From Corticium candelabrum (Eukaryota > Porifera > Homoscleromorpha > Homosclerophorida > Plakinidae): a stretch of 64,000 nucleotides of DNA. This document shows positions 55,449 through 63,401 of the stretch, piece by piece; the first letter of the stretch is position 1, and each line of letters opens with the position of its first letter. Under the pieces are notes generated by a model. It had not been told where the DNA came from. It saw only the letters and a program-made list of their open reading frames with translations, and ran no database searches. A program made the translations under genes and the position numbers. Where the stretch lies: assembly GCF_963422355.1 (NCBI RefSeq), contig NC_085093.1, positions 8,196,618-8,260,617 on the forward strand. Direction: 5' to 3'.

Positions 55449-56457
55449 CCTGTTCCACCATTTATGTAGACAGAGTCTAGCGAGCCTCCAGCAGCTGCAT
55501 CATCTGCATACCATACCTGCTTTGTACCATTCGTCTGCACACTCTTTAGAAGTGGAATTGTGGCCAGAGCATACATTGGCATCGCTAAGGGATCTCCTTG
55601 AGTTGTTCCTTCACTAGAAAGCAACGTTTCTCCACCTACAAACAATGAAGAAGGTTGTCGATACGTGTTGGCCAAGATTGGAAAGATGGCTGGGCAGTTG
55701 ACAGATATGTTAGCCAGAGCAACTTGACGGTTCAAAGTATTGAAAGCATTGGTTGCGTCTACAAATAGCACGGCCTCTGTTTCATCTTCATCATAAATAC
55801 CTCGAATAGCGTGTATGGCAGCCTCGCATCCGACGTTCTGACCAGCACAGAGTTGTAAGGGTCCGGCTACGTTCAAAATATCTGACTTTACCACACTCAG
55901 GACAGCCTTGCTAATTATTCTACGAAGTGTTTCACAAACTCCAATTGGTCTGACACCAGGTCTCTTGTCCAGGGGTATTAGCCGGCAAGCAACCAGAGCC
56001 GAAATCCCACTCGGGTCGATAAACTGCGTTGCAATCCTGCGAGTTGTTGAAGCTATTGAGTCACAGAGATTTCTAGACAAGACTTTGAATCCAGTGCACA
56101 AACGCCTCCATGCAGCCGCATCTAAGCCTGATGGACCTGCAGCACCCTGGCATTTAAGTGACATGGCACGAATGAGATAGCCATCAATCTTGTCGAAGAG
56201 AATGGGATGTGTAGGAGGTGCCTGAGATTTGGAGTCCAGGACAGCTTCCTTAAACATAGGAGCTGGGTCAGGGTGTTTGTCTTTCAGAACATCTCTAACT
56301 GACTTGTGAGAGCCAGGAATACATTCGTCTAGTTCTAGCAAACCACAGTTGTCCTCATCTGATAGGAGTCGCTGGGCAGCATTGATATTTCCCTTTTGCA
56401 ACAAAAGTGCAACTTTTCTTGATTGATCACACTCTCTATCCTGAGGACAATTCCGAG
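55436..56457 (-). CDS. Family 1 reverse transcriptase domain (5' truncated)
   Basis: Reads QGAAGPSGLDAAAWRRLC, then RLIPLDKRPGVRPIGVCE, motif A LFVDATNAFNTLNR, motif B EGTTQGDPLAMPMYAL and motif C QVWYADDAAAGG. All catalytic aspartates are present (one in A, two in C). Immediately after motif C a one-base frameshift near 55480 moves reading into the next frame. In-frame (GTA)n at the 5' end would encode serine or valine runs and is target sequence, not protein. The enzyme would copy its RNA from a nicked target in target-primed reverse transcription. Confidence 0.8.
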
Positions 56458-56485
56458 TACTACTACTACTACTACTACTACTACT

Positions 56486-56676
56486 GAGAGAACTGGTGTA
56501 TTTGAACAATCAAACGGCATCTGCTAACACTACTACTACTAATAGTAATAAAATCTCTACTACTTTTTTCACTACTACTACTACTGAGAGAACTGGTGTA
56601 TTTGGACAATCAAACGGCATCTGCTAACACACTACTACTACTACTACTTGAATAAACTACTACTACTACTACTACT
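56486..56676. repeat. Two 45-bp tail modules and a stranded family 1 tail in (TAC)n
   Basis: The module occurs at 56486-56530 and 56587-56631. Between them AATAGTAATAAAATCTCTAC and TACTTTTTTC (56541-56570) equal the last about 30 bp of family 1, bounded by TAC repeats. This is what an extremely 5'-truncated insertion would leave. Confidence 0.7.
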
Positions 56677-57448
56677 AATAATAATAAAATCTCTACTACT
56701 TTTTTTCAAAATACTACTACTGTATGTAAAAGCTTCCTCTATAGCAACAAGTTTCTAGGTTGTAACAACTTTGAGATAAACAGTCTTCTATAATCTACTT
56801 TCTGCTGCTTCCAGCAGAATGTTGAAGTCCCTTGAGGTTCTGTGAAGCTTGGACCTGCATCCTCGCAAACACATCACGCAGGCCCGAAGGAGTGCAAATG
56901 ACAGTCGACATCTCAGCCAGTTGATAGTTGTGCTGTACTCGGTGTGGTGCTTTTCCGATAAAAGTGAGGCTAGTCTTTTCAAAAAAATAGACGTCAGTTT
57001 ACTGCATCCTCCAGTGCATGCTAAAATGATTGGCGTGAACGATGAAAGCTCCACGTTATTAATTCGTTCCTCGTATCGCCTTTTCTTCTCTTGTTCCTGC
57101 CGTTTATATAATGACGGGATCTGCACTGATTTGTAGGATGAGGCATTAGGGTTGAAGACCCTGACGTCAAAGAAAGTTCGTTGGAAGTGCCCACCCCAAA
57201 ATCCACTGACAGCAATATCAAGTCTGGCATTTTCGTCAGAGGTAGTACAGCGTTTTTGAAACACCTCGCCGTTGAGAGGTTGCAGAACGGGCTCTTTGTG
57301 TACATCGTGGCAAACCTCTGTCAACAAGTTGGTAAATAAATCGCGGACCTCGTTATGGCGGATGCTGGGGTATCCTCCTGTTGGACATGACACAGAGTGA
57401 TCTACTGAGAATTTAGATCCACATGGACATATGTCTGGGAGGTTGGAC
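56677..57448 (-). mobile_element. Family 1 copy c, 5' truncated
   Basis: Nearly identical to copy b over 770 bp, and open (57450-56788) through the zinc motif and endonuclease to the stop. Truncated at GGAGGTTGGAC (plus strand) against (TAC)n 57449-57490. The initial ATG belongs to the junction, not the element. Confidence 0.85.
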
Positions 57449-57610
57449 ATACTACTACTACTAGTACTACTACTACTACTACAACTACTACGTCTATGCT
57501 GTTCTTTTCAGAAGCAGTCAGCTGAGCTGTGCAACGCCCTAGCAGGTCTAGCACGACGCATATGTTGTGATTTTGTGGATCCAAGTGCTATCCAGGCTCT
57601 TGTTGCATGA

Positions 57611-59611
57611 CGTTTGATTCCTTTAGACAAGAATCCTGGATTACGTCCAATCGGAATTGGTGAGACCTTCCGCAGGATTATTGCCAAGGCGATAATGAGA
57701 GTTATCAAGGACGACGTCTGCCATACTGCTGGACCTTTGCAAGTGTGTGCTGGACAAGAAGGTGGATGTGAAGCAGCTATTCATGCGATGCGCACAATAT
57801 TTGACAACGATGAGACTGAGTGCGTTCTTCTGGTTGATGCCTCGAATGCTTTTAATTGCCTAAATCGACGGGCAGCGCTTCACAATGCTAGAATCTTGTG
57901 TCCGGCTATTGCAACGGTTCTCATAAATACATACAGGGACGAGGTTTTGATGTTCGTTGTGGGAGGCGAGATAATCAGATCAGCTGAAGGAACAACACAG
58001 GGTGATCCGCTGGCGATGTCCATGTACGCGATTGGCATCCTGCCGCTCATCACTCAACTTCAATGTGAAACCAAGCAAGTCTGGTATGCTGATGACGCAA
58101 CAGGTGCAGGGTGCATTAGAGGTGTGAGGCAGTGGTGGAATGACATTGTCAAAGTCGGCCCCAAGTTCGGATATCACGCAAACGCTGTTAAAACTTGGTT
58201 GATAGTAAAGCAGAACAAATTGGAAGATGCCCGCTCTGCATTTGCTGATACGGCAGTACAAATCACAACATCAGGTAAACGACATCTAGGTGCTGCTTTA
58301 GGGCACCCTTCGTTTGTTCGTGAATACGTTGACAGTAAAGTCAATGAGTGGGTTCGTCAAGTGGAAAAACTATCAACCATTGCTGTAACTCATCCTCATG
58401 TCGCATACTCAGCTTTTACTCAAGGTTTGGCCCATCGCTGGTCCTATCTCTTGAGAACTGTTCCATCTATATCTGAAATGCTCAAGCCGTTAGAAGAAGT
58501 CATCCACCAACGATTTTTGCCTAGACTGACTGGTCAACCAGTGTGCGGTGCAGACATGAGAGACCTCTTGTCATTACCTTGCAATCTCGGTGGGTTGAAC
58601 ATTTCTGATCCGTCGAAGACTGCTGAATCACTATTTGCAGCTTCCGAGCACATCACTGCGCCTTTGGCTGCTCTTATTGTCGAACAAGAGAACGCCATCA
58701 CAGTGTCTCCATTGGAAACAAAAAGAAGAAAATATGAGATCAAGGCCAAGACACAAGCTTTCCACAATGAGACCTTGGAGAAGTTGCAAACAAATGCATC
58801 ACCGCAAATAAAAGGGAGCTTGGAAGTCCTATCCGAAAAGGGAGTATCGAGCTGGCTTACCGTGCAGCCTATTGAAGAGCATGGTTTCCATCTTGCCAAG
58901 AACGATTTTCGTGATGCTCTGTGCTTAAGATATGGCTGGCCTTTATCAGATTTGCCCTCGAAATGTGAATGCGGCCTCAGTTTTAACGTCGACCATGTCA
59001 TGATATGCCAGAAAGGCGGCTTTCCCACGCTAAGGCACAACGAGATCCGGAACATCACAGCTGATCTTCTAAGGGAGGTTTCTACAGATGTTACAATCGA
59101 ACCTGTACTTCGTCCCTTGGATGGAGAACAGTTTGCGCATCGCACTGCCATCACAGATGATAACGCTAGGGTCGACATTTCTGCTAGAGGAGTGTGGAGG
59201 CATGGAGAACGGGCATTTTTTGATGTGAGGGTTTTCTACCCAAACGCTGCTTCCAACCGCAAACACTCTTCACTCAAATCCGCCTATGTGAGTCACGAGA
59301 ATGAGAAGAAACGCGCTTACGGTGAGAGAATTCGGGAAGTTGAGCATGGGTCTTTCACTCCATTAGTGTTTACGTCATACGGAAGCACAGGCCCAGAGGC
59401 AACAACCTTCTATAAGCGAGTGGCAAGTCTGCATGCAGCCAAGTCAGGAGAGCAGTACAGTAGAATTATGCAATTAATTCGCTGTAGATTGAGTTTTGCC
59501 CTACTTCGCTCGAGTATACTGTGTATCCGTGGAACAAGATCCTCTACGTATAGACCTATCAAAGTGGACCTGCTGGGACTCATTGAAAGTGAGGCCCACC
59601 TAGATGAGTAG
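57611..59611 (+). CDS. Family 2 reverse transcriptase with zinc motif and RLE-like endonuclease
   Basis: Open for about 666 codons after a TGA at 57608-57610. That TGA sits where family 1 has cysteine (LVACRLIPLDK), so the copy carries a nonsense mutation; similarity continues upstream to 57491. Motifs by residue from 57614: PLDKNPGLRPIGIGETF (about 3-20), A LLVDASNAFNCLNR (about 72-86), B EGTTQGDPLAM (about 125), C VWYADDATGAG (about 156), zinc CECGLSFNVDHVMIC (about 450-465), nuclease NARVDISARGVW and RAFFDVRVFYPNA (about 516-545), C-terminal RCRLSFALLRSSILCIRG. No other break is visible. It is likely the youngest family here. Confidence 0.85.
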   Translation, partial: RLIPLDKNPGLRPIGIGETFRRIIAKAIMRVIKDDVCHTAGPLQVCAGQEGGCEAAIHAMRTIFDNDETECVLLVDASNAFNCLNRRAALHNARILCPAIATVLINTYRDEVLMFVVGGEIIRSAEGTTQGDPLAMSMYAIGILPLITQLQCETKQVWYADDATGAGCIRGVRQWWNDIVKVGPKFGYHANAVKTWLIVKQNKLEDARSAFADTAVQITTSGKRHLGAALGHPSFVREYVDSKVNEWVRQVEKLSTIAVTHPHVAYSAFTQGLAHRWSYLLRTVPSISEMLKPLEEVIHQRFLPRLTGQPVCGADMRDLLSLPCNLGGLNISDPSKTAESLFAASEHITAPLAALIVEQENAITVSPLETKRRKYEIKAKTQAFHNETLEKLQTNASPQIKGSLEVLSEKGVSSWLTVQPIEEHGFHLAKNDFRDALCLRYGWPLSDLPSKCECGLSFNVDHVMICQKGGFPTLRHNEIRNITADLLREVSTDVTIEPVLRPLDGEQFAHRTAITDDNARVDISARGVWRHGERAFFDVRVFYPNAASNRKHSSLKSAYVSHENEKKRAYGERIREVEHGSFTPLVFTSYGSTGPEATTFYKRVASLHAAKSGEQYSRIMQLIRCRLSFALLRSSILCIRGTRSSTYRPIKVDLLGLIESEAHLDE

Positions 59612-59641
59612 GTGGTGACTATAGCTTGTGATAATAGTTAA

Positions 59642-60338
59642 AGCGACACTGTCAAGATTTGAGCGCACAAGTGCGCATGCTTGTGCGCTCTAGGCGTGTC
59701 ACACTTCGCGCGCAAACCTACATCGGGACTCCTAGAACAGCGTAATGGCGTTTCGTGACGATAGAACGCGTATTAGTGCATCAGACACGTCTGCTGACGA
59801 AGGAGCAGTGGTTATTCCGGTACGCAGACAATGGGACTTTTCGCATCTAGTATAGATGTCTTGCGACAGTTTAATAGTCTTCATAACACTTGTTGTGCAC
59901 TTGCGGCGACGTCCTGCCCCTTGACGTGCACCTCCATGGCTTCTCTTCTGAGATACTGAAGTCATATCGGTGACAACTTCCGGGAATCTTGTCCATCACG
60001 TGCGGCTTGCAAAGGGCCCGTTTTCGCCGTAGAAAGTAACCGTTCGAAGTCGAAAACAAACGCTATACTTGCTCTATATTTACAAAACTTATACGACGTA
60101 TCAAATCCATGCGCAATGACCTAGTCAAGTACGACGATATCGGCTGTCAGGCACTCAAAGCACGACAAAAGTCGATCTATTGCCAAAACGTGGCAGATAA
60201 CGCAATATAACTACAGGTAAAATCGCACTTGCCAACGATTCCTCGTTTTGGAGAACTTGAAAAATTTCTACCTAAATTCAAGTTTGCGGGGGCGTTTAGA
60301 CGCTAGGTATCCGAGGATAAAATCTTGACAGTGTCGCT
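59642..60338. mobile_element. TTAA-flanked MITE, 697 bp
   Basis: Inverted ends AGCGACACTGTCAAGATTT and its complement. TTAA is present on both sides (59638-59641, 60339-60342). The sister copy f keeps the empty site with a single TTAA at 61741-61744 between the same flanks, proving a TTAA duplication. TTAA choice is the hallmark of piggyBac elements, though the terminal bases are not the usual CCY, so the superfamily is not certain. The left end also has GAGCGCACAAGTGCGC, a second palindrome. Confidence 0.9.
59732..59965 (-). CDS. Small ORF in the MITE with GGARQGAGRRRK motif
   Basis: Seventy-seven codons from ATG 59965. Near the N-terminus it reads KRSHGGARQGAGRRRK, a basic Gly/Arg-rich pattern common in the N-termini of transposon and phage DNA-binding proteins. 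The rest is unremarkable (SQDIYTRCEKSH). It may be a leftover of the parent element's protein or chance. Confidence 0.25.
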   Translation of the reverse strand: MTSVSQKRSHGGARQGAGRRRKCTTSVMKTIKLSQDIYTRCEKSHCLRTGITTAPSSADVSDALIRVLSSRNAITLF

Positions 60339-60450
60339 TTAAGCATACAGTGTAATGACATAAAGTAGTAACTGACTTTTAATTGTTTGTTTTGCTGCGT
60401 GCGTATATCTGTCACTTATAGTGTTGTATGTTATTTAGTTTGTTGAAATG

Positions 60451-60459
60451 TATACTACG

Positions 60460-60495
<36 letters not shown>

Positions 60496-60809
60496 GAGAG
60501 AACTGGTGTATTTGAACAATCAAACGGCATCTGCTAACACACTACTACTCCTACTACTTGAATAAACTACTACTACTGAGAAGATATGGTGTATTTGAAA
60601 CAATAGCAGACTACGTATACACAAACGGCAACCTACAGCGAATGGCAATAAACTATTACTACTACTAAACAATTACTGTCATATACAATAGTACAACTTT
60701 TACTACTACTATGTCATGTACAGTAAAGTCACTAAGCTGAGGAGGCCAGGTGCCCCTCAGACGTAGCCAGGAGAATATTGTTTTCCGGCCTACTACTACT
60801 ACTACTACT
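60451..60809. repeat. Composite (TAC)n with stranded tails
   Basis: (TAC)n 60451-60494, the 45-bp module (60496-60540), TAC, a diverged module (GAGAAGATATGGTGTATTTG, 60578-60597, to about 60655), more TAC, and about 70 bp (60718-60790) of unassigned sequence before the next TAC tract. It reads as consecutive very short insertions. Confidence 0.6.
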
Positions 60810-61586
60810 AATAGTAATAAAATCTCTACTACTTTTTTTCAAAATACTACTACTGTATGTAAAAGCTTCCTCTATAGCAACAAGTTTCTAGGTTGTAACA
60901 ACTTTGAGATAAACAGTCTTCTATAATCTACTTTCTGCTGCTTCCAGCAGAATGTTGAAGTCCCTTGAGGTTCTGTGAAGCTTGGACCTGCATCCTCGCA
61001 AACACATCACGCAGGCCCGAAGGAGTGCAAATGACAGTCGACATCTCAGCCAGTTGATAGTTGTGCTGTACTCGGTGTGGTGCTTTTCCGATAAAAGTGA
61101 GGCTAGTCTTTTCAAAAAAATAGACGTCAGTTTACTGCATCCTCCAGTGCATGCTAAAATGATTGGTGTGAACGATGAAAGCTCCACGTTATTAATTCGT
61201 TCCTCGTATCGCCTTTTCTTCTCTTGTTCCTGCCGTTTATATAATGACGGGATCTGCACTGATTTGTAGGATGAGGCATTAGGGTTGAAGACCCTGACGT
61301 CAAAGAAAGTTCGTTGGAAGTGCCCACCCCAAAATCCACTGACAGCAATATCAAGTCTGGCATTTTCGTCAGAGGTAGTACAGCGTTTTTGAAACACCTC
61401 GCCGTTGAGAGGTTGCAGAACGGGCTCTTTGTGTACATCGTGGCAAACCTCTGTCAACAAGTTGGTAAATAAATCGCGGACCTCGTTATGGCGGATGCTG
61501 GGGTATCCTCCTGTTGGACATGACAGAGAGTGATCTACTGAGAATTTAGATCCACATGGACATATGTCTGGGAGGTTGGACGGGTG

Positions 61587-61587
<1 letters not shown>
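60810..61587 (-). mobile_element. Family 1 copy e, 5' truncated
   Basis: Almost identical to copy c and truncated within about 8 bp of the same place (ends GGACGGGTGC against TAC repeats). Open from 61460 to the stop at 60921 through the endonuclease. Confidence 0.85.

Positions 61588-61635
<48 letters not shown>
61588..61635. repeat. (TAC)n shared by copies e and f
   Basis: About 16 TAC units that form both the 5' border of copy e and the 3' border of copy f. Confidence 0.95.
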
Positions 61636-61638
<3 letters not shown>

Positions 61639-63268
61639 AACAAACTAAATAACATACAACACTATAAGTGACAGATATACGCACGCAGCAAAACAAACAA
61701 TTAAAAGTCAGTTACTACTTTACGTCATTACACTGTATGCTTAACTATTATCACAAGCTATAGTCACCACCTACTCATCTAGGTGGGCCTCACTTTCAAT
61801 GAGTCCCAGCAGGTCCACTTTGATAGGTCTATACGTAGAGGATCTTGTTCCACGGATACACAGTATACTCGAGCGAAGTAGGGCAAAACTCAATCTACAG
61901 CGAATTAATTGCATAATTCTACTGTACTGCTCTCCTGACTTGGCTGCATGCAGACTTGCCACTCGCTTATAGAAGGTTGTTGCCTCTGGGCCTGTGCTTC
62001 CGTATGACGTAAACACTAATGGAGTGAAAGACCCATGCTCAACTTCCCGAATTCTCTCACCGTAAGCGCGTTTCTTCTCATTCTCGTGACTCACATAGGC
62101 GGATTTGAGTGAAGAGTGTTTGCGGTTGGAAGCAGCGTTTGGGTAGAAAACCCTCACATCAAAAAATGCCCGTTCTCCATGCCTCCACACTCCTCTAGCA
62201 GAAATGTCGACCCTAGCGTTATCATCTGTGATGGCAGTGCGATGCGCAAACTGTTCTCCATCCAAGGGACGAAGTACAGGTTCGATTGTAACATCTGTAG
62301 AAACCTCCCTTAGAAGATCAGCTGTGATGTTCCGGATCTCGTTGTGCCTTAGCGTGGGAAAGCCGCCTTTCTGGCATATCATGACATGGTCGACGTTAAA
62401 ACTGAGGCCGCATTCACATTTCGAGGGCAAATCTGATAAAGGCCAGCCATATCTTAAGCACAGAGCATCACGAAAATCGTTCTTGGCAAGATGGAAACCA
62501 TGCTCTTCAATAGGCTGCACGGTAAGCCAGCTCGATACTCCCTTTTCGGATAGGACTTCCAAGCTCCCTTTTATTTGCGGTGATGCATTTGTTTGCAACT
62601 TCTCCAAGGTCTCATTGTGGAAAGCTTGTGTCTTGGCCTTGATCTCATATTTTCTTCTTTTTGTTTCCAATGGAGACACTGTGATGGCGTTCTCTTGTTC
62701 GACAATAAGAGCAGCCAAAGGCGCAGTGATGTGCTCGGAAGCTGCAAATAGTGATTCAGCAGTCTTCGACGGATCAGAAATGTTCAACCCACCGAGATTG
62801 CAAGGTAATGACAAGAGGTCTCTCATGTCTGCACCGCACACTGGTTGACCAGTCAGTCTAGGCAAAAATCGTTGGTGGATGACTTCTTCTAACGGCTTGA
62901 GCATTTCAGATATAGATGGAACAGTTCTCAAGAGATAGGACCAGCGATGGGCCAAACCTTGAGTAAAAGCTGAGTATGCGACATGAGGATGAGTTACAGC
63001 AATGGTTGATAGTTTTTCCACTTGACGAACCCACTCATTGACTTTACTGTCAACGTATTCACGAACAAACGAAGGGTGCCCTAAAGCAGCACCTAGATGT
63101 CGTTTACCTGATGTTGTGATTTGTACTGCCGTATCAGCAAATGCAGAGCGGGCATCTTCCAATTTGTTCTGCTTTACTATCAACCAAGTTTTAACAGCGT
63201 TTGCGTGATATCCGAACTTGGGGCCGACTTTGACAATGTCATTCCACCACTGCCTCACACCTCTAATG

Positions 63269-63270
<2 letters not shown>
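61636..63270 (-). mobile_element. Family 2 copy f, inverted relative to copy d, 5' truncated
   Basis: Matches copy d from 58112 to its 3' end apart from the MITE: 1,635 bp here against 2,339 minus 701 bp there. The protein appears identical in both. The 5' truncation falls just after RT motif C (plus-strand CCTCTAATGCA) against (TAC)n 63271-63305. Confidence 0.9.
61771..63258 (-). CDS. Family 2 thumb, zinc motif and endonuclease, copy f
   Basis: Open for 495 codons from QWWNDIVKVGPKFGYHANAV to the stop, with the zinc motif and the DxR nuclease block as in copy d. It lacks the polymerase motifs, so it cannot retrotranspose alone. Confidence 0.85.
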   Translation of the reverse strand: MRQWWNDIVKVGPKFGYHANAVKTWLIVKQNKLEDARSAFADTAVQITTSGKRHLGAALGHPSFVREYVDSKVNEWVRQVEKLSTIAVTHPHVAYSAFTQGLAHRWSYLLRTVPSISEMLKPLEEVIHQRFLPRLTGQPVCGADMRDLLSLPCNLGGLNISDPSKTAESLFAASEHITAPLAALIVEQENAITVSPLETKRRKYEIKAKTQAFHNETLEKLQTNASPQIKGSLEVLSEKGVSSWLTVQPIEEHGFHLAKNDFRDALCLRYGWPLSDLPSKCECGLSFNVDHVMICQKGGFPTLRHNEIRNITADLLREVSTDVTIEPVLRPLDGEQFAHRTAITDDNARVDISARGVWRHGERAFFDVRVFYPNAASNRKHSSLKSAYVSHENEKKRAYGERIREVEHGSFTPLVFTSYGSTGPEATTFYKRVASLHAAKSGEQYSRIMQLIRCRLSFALLRSSILCIRGTRSSTYRPIKVDLLGLIESEAHLDE

Positions 63271-63305
<35 letters not shown>

Positions 63306-63306
<1 letters not shown>

Positions 63307-63358
63307 TTGTTTGTTTTGCTGCGTGCGTATATCTGTCACTTATAGTGTTGTATGTTAT
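63306..63358 (+). mobile_element. Stranded family 2 tail, 53 bp
   Basis: ATTGTTTGTTTTGCTGCGTG to TGTTGTATGTTATT equals the family 2 3' UTR near 60389-60441, with TAC repeats on both sides. It stops about 20 bp before the end seen in copy d, so either the 3' terminus varies or the tail was cut. Confidence 0.8.
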
Positions 63359-63400
<42 letters not shown>

Positions 63401-63401
63401 A
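63359..63401. repeat. (TAC)n
   Basis: Pure ACT/TAC repeat between the stranded tail and the next element's 5' region. Confidence 0.95.

Larger units (their letters stand above)
53881..56457 (-). mobile_element. (TAC)n-associated non-LTR retrotransposon copy b (family 1), longest
   Basis: Runs on the minus strand from a 5' truncation against (TAC)n (56458-56485) to a 3' end reading GAGATTTTATTACTATTAG before (TAC)n at 53880. It keeps RT, zinc motif and endonuclease with one frameshift. The N-terminal cysteine-rich part is missing. The 3' UTR is about 110 bp. Confidence 0.85.
57491..60450 (+). mobile_element. Family 2 copy d, near-complete catalytic region
   Basis: Plus-strand element between (TAC)n at 57449-57490 and at 60451-60494. 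It keeps everything from just upstream of RT motif A to the 3' UTR. The N-terminus is missing. A 697 bp MITE sits in its 3' UTR. The 3' end reads TTTAGTTTGTTGAAATG. Confidence 0.85.

Noticed and set aside
54052..62848. Long open frames opposite the endonuclease and thumb regions (up to 214 codons)
   Set aside because: Antisense shadows of the retrotransposon proteins; they recur only because the copies are similar and show no known domain.
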